In this document: positions 1 through 7,781 of the stretch, piece after piece
Position numbering within the stretch: the first letter of the stretch is position 1
Layout: each line of letters starts with the position of its first letter
Assembly (NCBI RefSeq): GCF_022014495.1
Contig: NZ_JAKLSQ010000003.1
Location: forward strand, 1 to 64,000
Reading direction: 5' to 3'
DNA: 64,000 nt
Origin: Sandaracinobacteroides sayramensis
Lineage (GTDB): Bacteria > Pseudomonadota > Alphaproteobacteria > Sphingomonadales > Sphingomonadaceae
Program-made: the position numbers and the translations under genes
The notes under the pieces: generated by a model
The model's input: the letters and a program-made list of their open reading frames with translations, nothing else
Database searches by the model: none
Told to the model about the DNA's origin: nothing

Positions 1-183
1 GCCAAGGGCATAAGGACACCAAAGCTAACTTATCAGCGGCCTGAAAATGGGGAGCAGGTCAGACGGAATCCAATCATTCAAATATTTTCTTATAGTATCA
101 AAAAGTTAGTTTAGAATAATCTCACAAATCCACCAAACAAAGCCCCATGTTAAAGTAGGTTGTCATCCATTCGTTGCCTCAGG

Positions 184-1014
184 CTAAGAGGCAACAATCA
201 GGCGTAAAGGGCCATCAAACTCCGCTTGTCGGCGAAAGTGTCCATAGCGTCGATCCCATTCGCCAGACGATAGATCGCGCGTCAGTTCCGAAACAAAATG
301 TGCCACGGCAGCGGGCGGAACAAAACTCCATCCGGAACATGCCAGCCGCGCCTCCGCAACGAGTAGCTGTTCTGGCCGACCGTAATAGGCTTCGTTGAAA
401 CCATCCCGACAGTTGAATGGGATAGGCACATGTTGAATCTCCGCGCCGCCCAAAGCCTCTGCAATAGTGGCAATTTTCGGATAGCGAGCACTTTCAGCCT
501 CGGTCACCTCCAGCGCATATTCATGCAGCCAGAAATGATCCAAAGCATCGGGATCACATGTCAGGATAACCACTGGTCCGCGCGTGACCCGACGCATTTC
601 ATCTAGCCCGCGCAGCATATCGCGCCACTGATGAACGGTGAACGTAGCCATGCTGGCGTCAAACTGCTTGTCCGCAAAAGGGAGGTCCTCCGCCGATGCG
701 TCAATTGCCGGCGTCCGGGATGGTGCCCTTTGCTCTCGCATCGAAGCTGAAGGTTCTACCGCGACAACGTCCCGATCTATTGGCTCATAAGAGCCGGCGC
801 CAGCGCCGATATTCAGGACCGTGCGGGCGTCACCGAGCGCAGCCCATATTCGCTTCTCGATGGCAGGCTCAGGCTGGCGGAATCGCGAATAGCTCCCGCC
901 TATCTTGCCGTAGTCGGCATCACCGGCACTGCCGTCCTCATGATCGGATATGACCGCCCTGCCCAAGAGACATAACCTAACCTCCAGCGCAGCAATCTGC
1001 CGCAAATGGAACAT
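184..1014 (-). CDS. class I SAM-dependent methyltransferase
   Basis: A 276-residue protein with a SAM-binding Rossmann core: motif I reads VLNIGAGAGSYEP near residue 67, followed by an acidic VAVEPS strand and a DLPFADKQFDASM post-motif typical of the UbiE/Methyltransf_11 type. The substrate cannot be inferred. The annotated first ~30 residues before the conserved YGKIGGSYSRFR stretch look unlike the family, but no other ATG or GTG in frame precedes that stretch, so the start is uncertain. It lies outside the present tRNA-Cys element, next to the remnant of an older one, so it may be older accessory cargo rather than core. Confidence 0.8.
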   Translation of the reverse strand: MFHLRQIAALEVRLCLLGRAVISDHEDGSAGDADYGKIGGSYSRFRQPEPAIEKRIWAALGDARTVLNIGAGAGSYEPIDRDVVAVEPSASMREQRAPSRTPAIDASAEDLPFADKQFDASMATFTVHQWRDMLRGLDEMRRVTRGPVVILTCDPDALDHFWLHEYALEVTEAESARYPKIATIAEALGGAEIQHVPIPFNCRDGFNEAYYGRPEQLLVAEARLACSGWSFVPPAAVAHFVSELTRDLSSGEWDRRYGHFRRQAEFDGPLRLIVAS

Positions 1015-1083
1015 CTCCGGACGCTAAATGCCTTTGCTCGGCGCGCTAGCCAAGCCTGAGAGAGGGATAGGCTGCCAGGACAT

Positions 1084-1273
1084 TCATCCCATCGCGGCCC
1101 ACGCAGCCTTATCGGCGGCGGGCGCGGGCATAACGGCCTGTGGGATAACGGTTTTCACCTTTCCGGTGCGTTCGTTGATCGCGGATACCAGCTTGTCGCG
1201 ATTGTTGGCGAAGATGGTAGCCGATTCCTTCGTGCGGGATATGCGCGCGTAAAAGGATTTCTGATCGACAAGG
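1084..1273 (-). pseudogene. remnant of the 3' end of a MobF relaxase (TraA-like) gene
   Basis: Read on the minus strand this is an open stretch ending in TGA at 1084-1086 that matches the last ~60 codons of the intact relaxase gene at 35006-37771. Both contain LVDQKSFY, ISR-KESATIF and VSAINER followed by a PQAVMP-PAADKAA tail. The DNA is similar but clearly diverged. Homology stops abruptly near 1273, where it is joined to sequence resembling the integrase leader (43286 onward). Everything that lies between these parts in the intact element is missing, so this is the collapsed relic of a related element. Confidence 0.85.
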
Positions 1274-1426
1274 TGGGGGCCTTGCTTCTGCGGGAGCTTC
1301 GCGAGGCCTCAAAAAGCCCCGATCATCTGCGGCCGCAGGCAAATGGGGACAGTCACCGATAACCGGAGATTGACCTTAACCTAAGGAAAATCAGGGATTT
1401 TTCAACTTTTGGCGGTAACATCCTGG
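1274..1426. mobile_element. degenerate copy of the integrase leader region of the tRNA-Cys element
   Basis: This stretch aligns in order with 43288-43457: GGGGGCCT-GCTTCTGCGGG, the GGCCTC...CCC...ATCATCTGCGGC stretch, then GACCTTAA, then AAATCAGGGATTTTT. In the intact copy the same block sits between the integrase start codon and the tRNA-Cys 3' end. No integrase coding sequence remains beside it. Orientation is the same as in the intact element. Confidence 0.8.
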
Positions 1427-1443
1427 CCGAGCCGGAATCCAAT
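1427..1443. other. candidate distal attachment site (tRNA-Cys 3'-end-like sequence)
   Basis: The sequence GGCCGAGCCGGAATCCAA matches the 3' end of the tRNA-Cys gene (GGCCCGAGCCGGAATCGAA, 43458-43476) with a missing C and one substitution. It sits directly beyond the leader-like block, as the tRNA end does at the other side. This is the best candidate for the distal att site of the present element and its junction with the older remnant. The imperfect match means the exact crossover is inferred. Confidence 0.6.
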
Positions 1444-1700
1444 TCCAAACAGTTCTATCTGAATTTTCAAATGCTTATTAAATATGAGGTGAGCGATAGG
1501 CCCCAAAAAAGGCCCCAGTTCGGCCCCGCTGCAATCGGGAATCACACCCAACGCGCCATACCTATATCACAAGCCGCGAACGAAGGGAGCAGCTCGCGTA
1601 ATCACCACAAGGGCGAAGATATTCACCGCATACCATGCGGTCAATAAAGCGGTTAATCACCGCATTGATCGTGCGGGCTAGTTTGCAAACCCGCGCCGTA
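1444..1700. other. non-coding end region with repeats
   Basis: I see no gene here. It contains AGGCCCCAAAAAAGGCCCC (about 1496-1514), which resembles the AGGCCCCCAAAAAAGGCCCCC part of the integrase leader (43319-43338). It also has CCGCATACCATGCGG and GTTTGCAAAC palindromes, the latter inside a GCGGG...CCCGC pair just downstream of the AIPR stop codon. These could be operator, terminator or recombination-end sequences. Confidence 0.4.
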
Positions 1701-3230
1701 TCAGGCTGCCCTGCGCGGGTGGAGTCCTTCCTCCCGCGCCTTGTCCAGTATCTCCATCAGGATGACGCACTGCTTCTCGGATGGCACCTTGCCAGGAAGC
1801 TGGGCCGCCACGTTCATGATTCCGATTTCCTTCGGAGTGAGAAGGCGGCGGGCCGTCATGCGACCGCGCAGGTCCTGCCAGACATTCCCCGGAATTTCGA
1901 TGATCTGACGTTGTGCCTCGATACCGTTGTCGATCTTCTGCGTCCGCTTTGCGTCCTTGGCATCCGACTTCGTTTCGTCGCCTGAGACAAGGCTTGTCAG
2001 GAACTCTTCGGAGAGACTGTCGGCGATCTCGTCGCACTTCGCGGTGAGCCGTGTCCAGCACCCCTCCTTCTTGGCCCATTCCGAAATGTTGGAAATGCCC
2101 TGAGGTGGCTGGATGATGTCCTCGTTCACGGCAGCAGCGATGATAGCAAGCGCGTCCGTGAGGGTCTGGTCGATGGCCTGCGCAGCCCAAATCTGTTGAA
2201 AATCGACGGATGCCTCGCGCTTTTTCGCAATATCTCCAAGAACGGCAAGCGTGTAGGCGACAATGTTGGCCCGATAGCCGCCGTTATACCAAGGCTGGGC
2301 GGAGACAAGCTTCTCGGTCGCACGGAACAGGATTCCCCTGGCGATGGCACGCTTGAAATACAGTTCATTGAAGCCGTTTGATGACTTCTCCCATTCTCTG
2401 CCGATACGCAAAGCATAACGGGCAAAGTTCTTCTGGCCGCCAAGGTTGACCCACTTGGGATGGTCGTCAAAGACGTTCTCGAACTTGGCGAGATCAGTCT
2501 TCGTGAACATTTGCGGCTTCGGGTATTCCGCCTTGAAACGCTTCTGCTCGGCAGGTGTGAGCTTTGATTGGGCGTCGATATACTGACCTCGCGCCCGTTC
2601 GTAGAACCATTTCGTTTCTCGCTGGGCACCCTGTTGGGCCGGTGCCCAGATGCGCCGCGAGAAATCCGCCATCCGCACATGAAAAGGATGGTTGGAGAAG
2701 AAGTCCGCCGCGTTGACCCGGTTCTGCGTGTTTGCATACTCCGAAATGCGCGGCACGATCATTTCGCTCTGTTCGCTGTCGATCACGGACAGCTTCATCT
2801 GAACGAAAATCCCGGAAAGATCGGCTTTATCCTTCCGCTGGGTATGAAATAGCGATGCAGTTGTCTGACCGCCGTTGACGATCTGGAGGTCCGTCATGCG
2901 GACGATCTGGAGATGGCCGTCCTTGAGTCTCGTCTCCACCTCCTGAGCCGTCGCCGTGATGCCGTTGTTGTATGCAAAGAACATCTGCGGCTCGGTGAGA
3001 ATCGTTGCGCGGATTCCCTTGTTCACCTGGGCGCGAGCTTGAAGGAACGTGCGGACGTTCTGCTCCAGAAGCCTTGCGCTGTAGCGGTCATACAGTTTCG
3101 CGAGGATCGGGGCGGGCATCACGATCAGAAACGACTGGTAGGAGTCCGACCCCAGATTGGCGGGCAGGCAGTTGATCCCGTCGCCGAACATTTCCACGAA
3201 GTCGATATTCAGGGCTTCTTTATGCCCACG
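1701..3230 (-). pseudogene. AIPR family protein, C-terminal fragment (gene split by transposon)
   Basis: About 509 codons of an AIPR-family (abortive-phage-infection-resistance) protein, starting in the middle of the family: GHKEALNIDFVEMFGDG, then FLIVMPAPILAKLYDRYSAR, LLEQNVRTFLQAR, MFFAYNNGITATA and LQIVNGGQTTAS, which are family hallmarks. The reading frame stays open upstream to 3539, but residues upstream of ~3230 do not look like the family and belong to the transposon end. The missing N-terminal 189 codons are at 26857-27426. Together they give ~700 residues, a normal full length. Whether this piece is translated from a transposon promoter cannot be judged; no good start is evident. 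Confidence 0.85.
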
Positions 3231-3262
3231 CGAACTCCGCTGGCTGCTGGGCGCTAGCAAAC

Positions 3263-3311
3263 TGACTCGTTGCAGCGAGACTGAGTGACTCGATCCGGCT
3301 TGGTTGACTCG
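3263..3311 (+). repeat. left transposon end: three TGACTCG repeats
   Basis: TGACTCG occurs at 3263-3269, 3286-3292 and 3305-3311, spaced 23 and 19 bp. The right end has the same spacing in inverted orientation. Such multiple terminal repeats are typical transposase-binding sites of IS21- and Tn7-like elements. Confidence 0.75.
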
Positions 3312-3372
3312 CCTTTCGGGTTTTGCACCTTTCATGCGCGACAAGCGTGAAGCTTCGCGGGAGGTCAGCGGT

Positions 3373-3486
3373 GAGCCGGGGTGGCGCGGAGTTTTCCACA
3401 CAGCGCAGCTCCACCCCGGCTCTGCCCACCGAGTGAAGGGCAGCTCCTTTTTCTTCCCTCCGCGAACTTTTTCTTCCTTCCGCGAA
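3373..3486. repeat. inverted repeat and tandem 20-bp repeat near the left transposon end
   Basis: GAGCCGGGGTGG (3373-3384) pairs with CCACCCCGGCTC (3411-3422) across a 26-nt loop. It is followed by two near-identical 20-nt tandem units beginning CTTTTTCTTCC (3447-3466 and 3467-3486, one mismatch). No gene is evident from 3263 to 3676; this stretch holds the end repeats and these structures. Confidence 0.7.
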
Positions 3487-3676
3487 CTTCGCTGCACAAT
3501 GCAACCCAAGGCAACCCAAGTGCGATGTCCGAGCCGCAACTGGTGTCAGGCCAGATCTCATAGTCCCACGAAAATCGAAAAGAGCGAAGTTGCCCGCTGG
3601 CCGGTTCAATCCATTCGTTGAAATTGATCAATCACGATCTAAACTCACGCGACAACAATAGGCTAGGGGGGAGCTC

Positions 3677-5638
3677 ATGCAGCTCGAAAAAGTCCACGTC
3701 ACCAACTTCAGATCGGTCGATGACAGCCAGGAATTCACGATAGATCCGGTGACGTGTCTCGTAGGGAAGAACGAGGCCGGTAAGAGCGCGATACTCCTAG
3801 CCCTAGCTGCACTAAATCCGCACCCAACGACACCGGCCGTATTCGATAAAGAGCGCGACTATCCGCGAAGGCTGCTCACCCAATACGAGGAGCGTCACGG
3901 GAACAAAGAAGCACTCGCCATCTCGACTAAATGGCGCCTCCAGGCTCGAGACATGGCTAAGATTGAGGCTACCATCGGAAAAGGCGTGATCAAGAATGAT
4001 TTGGTGTCCATCGAGCGCCGCTACGGTATAGAGATTGAGGTCAATGCGCAGCTTAACTTCGCGGCTGGGTTGGCCAACCTGTACGACCGGTTCGCGTTGG
4101 ACGAATCGGAACGTGCTGTTCTCGCCCAGGTAACCAATACATCCGAGTTGATCAGCACTCTCGCAAAACTCTCATCACCGACGGCGCGACATCAGGAACT
4201 CAAGGCGCACATGGCTGCCAACGGCACCATCACGTCCCAGGTTGGCAGTCTGATCAAGTCAATGCTGCCAAAGTTTATGTACTTCTCGTCCTATGATCGC
4301 ATGGATGGCGCAATTCAGTTGGAGCAGACACGTCAGCTAATAGCGAACGGTCAGATCAATACCGAGATGAACCGCGGGGCAAGGCTCTTTTCCGAGTTTC
4401 TCGACTATGCCGGAGTATCGATCGACGAGATAACGAACGTCACCACCTATGAGACGTTCAACGCCCGGCTTCAGGCAGCGTCGAACAACATCACCGACCA
4501 AGTGCTGGAGTATTGGACCCAGAACCCGGACCTCAGCGTCGCGGTTCGCGTGGAGCAGGCGCGCTCGGGAGACCCAGCACCGCTCAACTCCGGCACAATC
4601 GCTTGGGCACGCATTAACAATCACCTTCACCGTGTCGATACGCCGTTCTCGGAGCGCAGCGCAGGCTTCGTCTGGTTTTTCTCGTTCCTCGTGAAATTTG
4701 CGCAGGTGAAAGACGAAGAGACACCAGTCGTATTGTTGCTCGATGAGCCCGGCCTCACTCTGCACGGCAAGGCTCAAGCTGACCTGTTGCGCTTTTTCAA
4801 GGACAAGCTCGCACCGCACCACCAGATCATCTACTCGACCCACTCACCCTTCATGGTTCCCGCAGATGAGTTGGCTTCTGTCCGCATTGTCGAGGATCAG
4901 GTGGAAATGAAGGGCGTGCGGCGTATGCCGCTCGGCACGAAAGTGCGCAGCGATGTACTTACCCGCGACCCTGATACTTTGTTCCCCTTGCAGGGCGCGC
5001 TGGGGTACGAGATCACCCAATCGCTGTTCGTCGGCAAGCATACCATGCTTCTCGAGGGCCCCGGCGATATCCTCTATATCCAAGCACTGTCGGATGCGCT
5101 CAAGCGACGCGGTCGGACAGGTCTCGACACCAGATGGACCCTTTGCCCAGCGGGCGGCATCGACAAGATCCGACCGTTCGTCGCGATGTTTTCGGGCAAT
5201 GCTCTACATATCGCGGTGCTTTCCGACCAGGCTAAGGGCGACAATCGCAAGGTCGACGACCTGAAACGTGCTGAAATCCTGAAGGCTGGCCATTTCTACA
5301 CCATGGCTGATTTCATGGGCCGCCCAGAAGCGGACATCGAGGACATATTCGAGCCGGAATTGTTCGCGGCAATCCTCAACGGGACCTACGGGTTTGACGA
5401 TACGCGCAAGCTGACTGCGGCATCGCTGAAAAAGGCGGGAAACGGCACGGATCGTCTCGTAAAGCAGGCTGAGGCAGCCTTCGCGGTAATGTCCACCGAT
5501 GCCCCCCTATTCGACCACTTTACGCCTGCCGCTTGGCTCATCCGAAACCCCAAAGTGCTCGATCTGAAGACGGGCCCGGTACCAAAGACACTCGATAGGG
5601 CCCAGACAATATTCGATACGTACAACGAGCTGCTCTAG
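3677..5638 (+). CDS. OLD-like ATP-dependent nuclease (AAA ATPase plus TOPRIM)
   Basis: 653 residues. The N-terminal ABC/SMC-type ATPase half has FRSVDD then Walker A GKNEAGKS (residues 30-37), Walker B VVLLLDEPGLTLHGK near residue 355 and a switch-His stretch IIYSTHSPFM. The C-terminal TOPRIM half starts at TMLLEGPGDILYIQAL (Glu near 460) and has VLSDQAKGD further on. This is the overlap-defect (OLD) nuclease layout. No UvrD/GajB-like helicase gene is next to it, so it resembles stand-alone class 1 OLD proteins rather than a Gabija pair. It is the first cargo gene at the left transposon end; upstream GGGGGAGCTC-ATG gives a good ribosome site. Role in phage defence is inferred from the family. 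Confidence 0.85.
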   Translation: MQLEKVHVTNFRSVDDSQEFTIDPVTCLVGKNEAGKSAILLALAALNPHPTTPAVFDKERDYPRRLLTQYEERHGNKEALAISTKWRLQARDMAKIEATIGKGVIKNDLVSIERRYGIEIEVNAQLNFAAGLANLYDRFALDESERAVLAQVTNTSELISTLAKLSSPTARHQELKAHMAANGTITSQVGSLIKSMLPKFMYFSSYDRMDGAIQLEQTRQLIANGQINTEMNRGARLFSEFLDYAGVSIDEITNVTTYETFNARLQAASNNITDQVLEYWTQNPDLSVAVRVEQARSGDPAPLNSGTIAWARINNHLHRVDTPFSERSAGFVWFFSFLVKFAQVKDEETPVVLLLDEPGLTLHGKAQADLLRFFKDKLAPHHQIIYSTHSPFMVPADELASVRIVEDQVEMKGVRRMPLGTKVRSDVLTRDPDTLFPLQGALGYEITQSLFVGKHTMLLEGPGDILYIQALSDALKRRGRTGLDTRWTLCPAGGIDKIRPFVAMFSGNALHIAVLSDQAKGDNRKVDDLKRAEILKAGHFYTMADFMGRPEADIEDIFEPELFAAILNGTYGFDDTRKLTAASLKKAGNGTDRLVKQAEAAFAVMSTDAPLFDHFTPAAWLIRNPKVLDLKTGPVPKTLDRAQTIFDTYNELL

Positions 5639-5669
5639 ATCGCCATCACAAGCGGCTACGGAGGCTACG

Positions 5670-5876
5670 CTACGCTAAGCGCGAAGCGACAAGCTCTTCG
5701 CAAACGTTGGGCTGATCGAAGTAATAAGTGTTCGGGTAGTCCTGAAGAGCGTCAAGATCTTCAATTGACTGCAACTCAATTGTCGCTGTTGCTGCTTCAC
5801 TAGGGGGCTCACCCGCCGGCAAACCGTCCGGTTCGTGGCGCACAAGTAGACGAAATGCGTCGAGCCTAACCGGCAC
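5670..5876 (-). pseudogene. chimeric arsR fragment
   Basis: The first ~22 codons (VRLDAFRLLVRHEPDGLPAGE) match residues 17-37 of the intact ArsR at 21794-22123, with a DNA match over about 60 bp. After that, the DNA-binding helix and metal site are replaced by unrelated sequence (PPSEAATATIELQSI...). The true ArsR start is also missing. It is a recombination scar, not a working repressor. The unrelated C-terminal part may be the tail of another lost gene. Confidence 0.75.
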
Positions 5877-5897
5877 TGTTGCACTGCCCGCAACGAG

Positions 5898-5927
5898 AAG
5901 GGGCGGCGCCTTGCGGCGCCGCCCCTT
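5898..5927. terminator. strong GC hairpin, likely terminator
   Basis: AAGGGGCGGCGCC (5898-5910) pairs perfectly with GGCGCCGCCCCTT (5915-5927) around a 4-nt loop. It lies just after the stop of the minus-strand PEP-CTERM gene, whose transcript it would end; the T-run is short. Confidence 0.7.
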
Positions 5928-5945
5928 TCGTCATGCTACGATCTG

Positions 5946-6524
5946 TCAGGCAGAAACGGCCAGTTTGCCGCTGCGCCGACGCATCGCGGCGCCCACCAGG
6001 CCGAAGCCCGCGATCATCATCGCCCAGGTGGCGGGCTCGGGCACCACATCCTCGGTGCCGCCACCCGTCTGGTACAGCACCCAGCCCGAACTGCCGTTGG
6101 TGGCGAACGGAATGGTCGTCGTGCCGGCGCCGGCATCGAATTTGTAGAAGGCCGTCACATTGCCCAGCACGCTGCCACCGCCGAAGTGGATGCCGAAGAT
6201 GGTGATCCCCGTCATCAGCGGTGCAGGCGGAGACGTGACATCGGCGCCGTTCAGGCTGTCGATCTTGAAATAGCTGTTGAAATCGAAGCCGGTGACATCG
6301 AAGCCCAGCGCCGCCAGCGCATCCTTCTGCGAATCCACGCCGTTGGCGCTGTTGTTCAGGACATTCTTGTCATAGCCGCCCGAGCACTCGAGGTAGCTGA
6401 AGGGCGCATCGAACACCCCGGCCGTGCCGCAATTGCCGTAGTTCGTCACGACAGCCGCCATGGCGCCGGACGCAGGGAACAGGGCCGCGCATGCAAGCGC
6501 ACCTGCCGTCAGAATATGTTTCAT
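5946..6524 (-). CDS. PEPxxWA-CTERM sorting-signal exported protein
   Basis: 192 residues. The start is placed at ATG 6522-6524, because MKHILTAGALACAALFPASG followed by AMA is a clear Sec signal peptide, while the upstream extension is not. The body is a small secreted domain of unknown function with two Cys near the N-terminus (NYGNCG, YLECSGG). The C-terminus is the PEP-CTERM tripartite signal: VPEPATWAMM, a hydrophobic segment IAGFGLVGAA, then MRRRSGK. The PEPxxWA variant is characteristic of sphingomonads, where an exosortase recognises it. It lies in the transposon but is not an obvious metal gene. Confidence 0.85.
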   Translation of the reverse strand: MKHILTAGALACAALFPASGAMAAVVTNYGNCGTAGVFDAPFSYLECSGGYDKNVLNNSANGVDSQKDALAALGFDVTGFDFNSYFKIDSLNGADVTSPPAPLMTGITIFGIHFGGGSVLGNVTAFYKFDAGAGTTTIPFATNGSSGWVLYQTGGGTEDVVPEPATWAMMIAGFGLVGAAMRRRSGKLAVSA

Positions 6525-6947
6525 GGTTCCAACCCTCAAAACGAAGCCGGCACGGATCCACCCCATATGGATCGCGAACCGCCAAAATCCGTATAAGGGA
6601 AATTCATAAAATGAAAAAGGCGGAATATTATTAATGATCTTTCATTGTTTTCAGGTGGTGAGTATTGCAAAAGGTGGCGTCCAATAGATCCGATTGCCCA
6701 ATCTTAATATTGATTCTCATCTGCACTTAATGGTGCGAACTCTCTAGCTTTGTGGGTGACTAGCAATGCTGCACCAAAGCATGGCTGCAGAATCAAGTCT
6801 GCTGGCAAAAACTGCCTTCCATGCCATGGCGCCACGCAGGCATTGACAACAGTTGTCCGTCTGGCAAATCTCCACGTATGGGGCTTGCGATCTCCCCATG
6901 AGGCTTCGTGCTGAAGTATCGTCTCCTGACCTGACTTGGGGACGCGC
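6525..6947. other. intergenic region without a recognisable gene
   Basis: This 420-bp divergent spacer lies between the PEP-CTERM gene and the chromate genes. It has an AT-richer part (6595-6725) likely to hold promoters for one or both sides. I recognise no coding, RNA or repeat feature in it. Confidence 0.4.
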
Positions 6948-7781
6948 ATGCCTGCACCGAATGCCATATCTGCGGACAAGCTGAAGCGCCTGATCGGCCT
7001 GCCATCAGGGCCGCTGATACTTGATGTGCGCGCGCAACACGACGGACAGCTTCTGCCAGCCTCGGTCGCATGGCCCGAAGGACATGGTCCAAGTCCGCAC
7101 CTTCCGGAGGGGCGTGGCGTCGTGGTCGCCTGCGGGGATGGGCGGGCGCTGAGCCAGAGTATCGCTGCCCTGTTGCGACAGCGGAGTGTGGCGGCCGAAG
7201 TGCTGGAGGGTGGTGTCTCGGCCTGGGCGGCTGAAGGGCTACCGCTGATCCCGTCCAGCCTCTTGCCGCCACGCGATGCCTTGGGCCGTACGCTCTGGGT
7301 CACACGCGCCCGGCCCAAGGTGGACCGTATCGCGTGCCCCTGGCTGATCCGCCGCTTCGTCGATCCGCTGGCGGCCTTCCTGTTTGTGCCTCCCTCCGAT
7401 GTTCCGGCTGTCGCCGTGCGGCTGTCAGCGGAACCGTTCGATATCGAAGGTGTGCGCTGGAGTCATTCGGGTGACAGGTGCAGCTTCGACGCGCTGGTGG
7501 ACGGCCTTGGCCTAGGCGCCTTCGAAGCGCTTGGCCGGCTGGCGGTGGTGGTGCGCGGGGCCGACACCGGGCACCCCGAACTGGTGTCCGAAGCTGCGGG
7601 ACTTCTCGCCGCCTCGCTCGGCCTTTCGCGCATGTTCGACGACGACAATGCGCAGCTCGAAGCGGGCATGCTGCTGTATGACGCCCTCTATCGCTGGAGC
7701 CGCGACGCGACCGGCGAGACCCACAATTGGGACTCGCACCAGCCGGCAAGCGCACGCGGGCGTGGAAAGGCACGACCATGA
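6948..7781 (+). CDS. chrB: rhodanese-ChrB fusion, chromate resistance protein
   Basis: 277 residues. Residues ~1-105 are a rhodanese domain (LILDVRAQHDG, catalytic-loop Cys in VVVACGDGRALS, then EVLEGGVSAWAAEGLPLI). The rest is the ChrB C-terminal domain (WVTRARPKVDRIACPWLIRRFVDP, FDIEGVRWSHSGDRCSFD). ChrB-family proteins sense chromate or support ChrA; the rhodanese part suggests a thiol or sulfane-sulfur role. The ATG at 6948 is chosen over an upstream TTG (6936) because GGGGA sits at proper distance. Its stop overlaps the chrA start (ATGA), so the two are translationally coupled. Confidence 0.88.
   Translation: MPAPNAISADKLKRLIGLPSGPLILDVRAQHDGQLLPASVAWPEGHGPSPHLPEGRGVVVACGDGRALSQSIAALLRQRSVAAEVLEGGVSAWAAEGLPLIPSSLLPPRDALGRTLWVTRARPKVDRIACPWLIRRFVDPLAAFLFVPPSDVPAVAVRLSAEPFDIEGVRWSHSGDRCSFDALVDGLGLGAFEALGRLAVVVRGADTGHPELVSEAAGLLAASLGLSRMFDDDNAQLEAGMLLYDALYRWSRDATGETHNWDSHQPASARGRGKARP

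Noticed and set aside
1028-1342. Short open frames on both strands near 1.0-1.3 kb as new small genes
   Set aside because: The stretch is explained by a relaxase 3'-end remnant and an integrase-leader remnant.
3677-5638. Gabija system (GajA plus GajB)
   Set aside because: The OLD-like gene has no adjacent UvrD-type helicase; the next intact gene is a PEP-CTERM exported protein.
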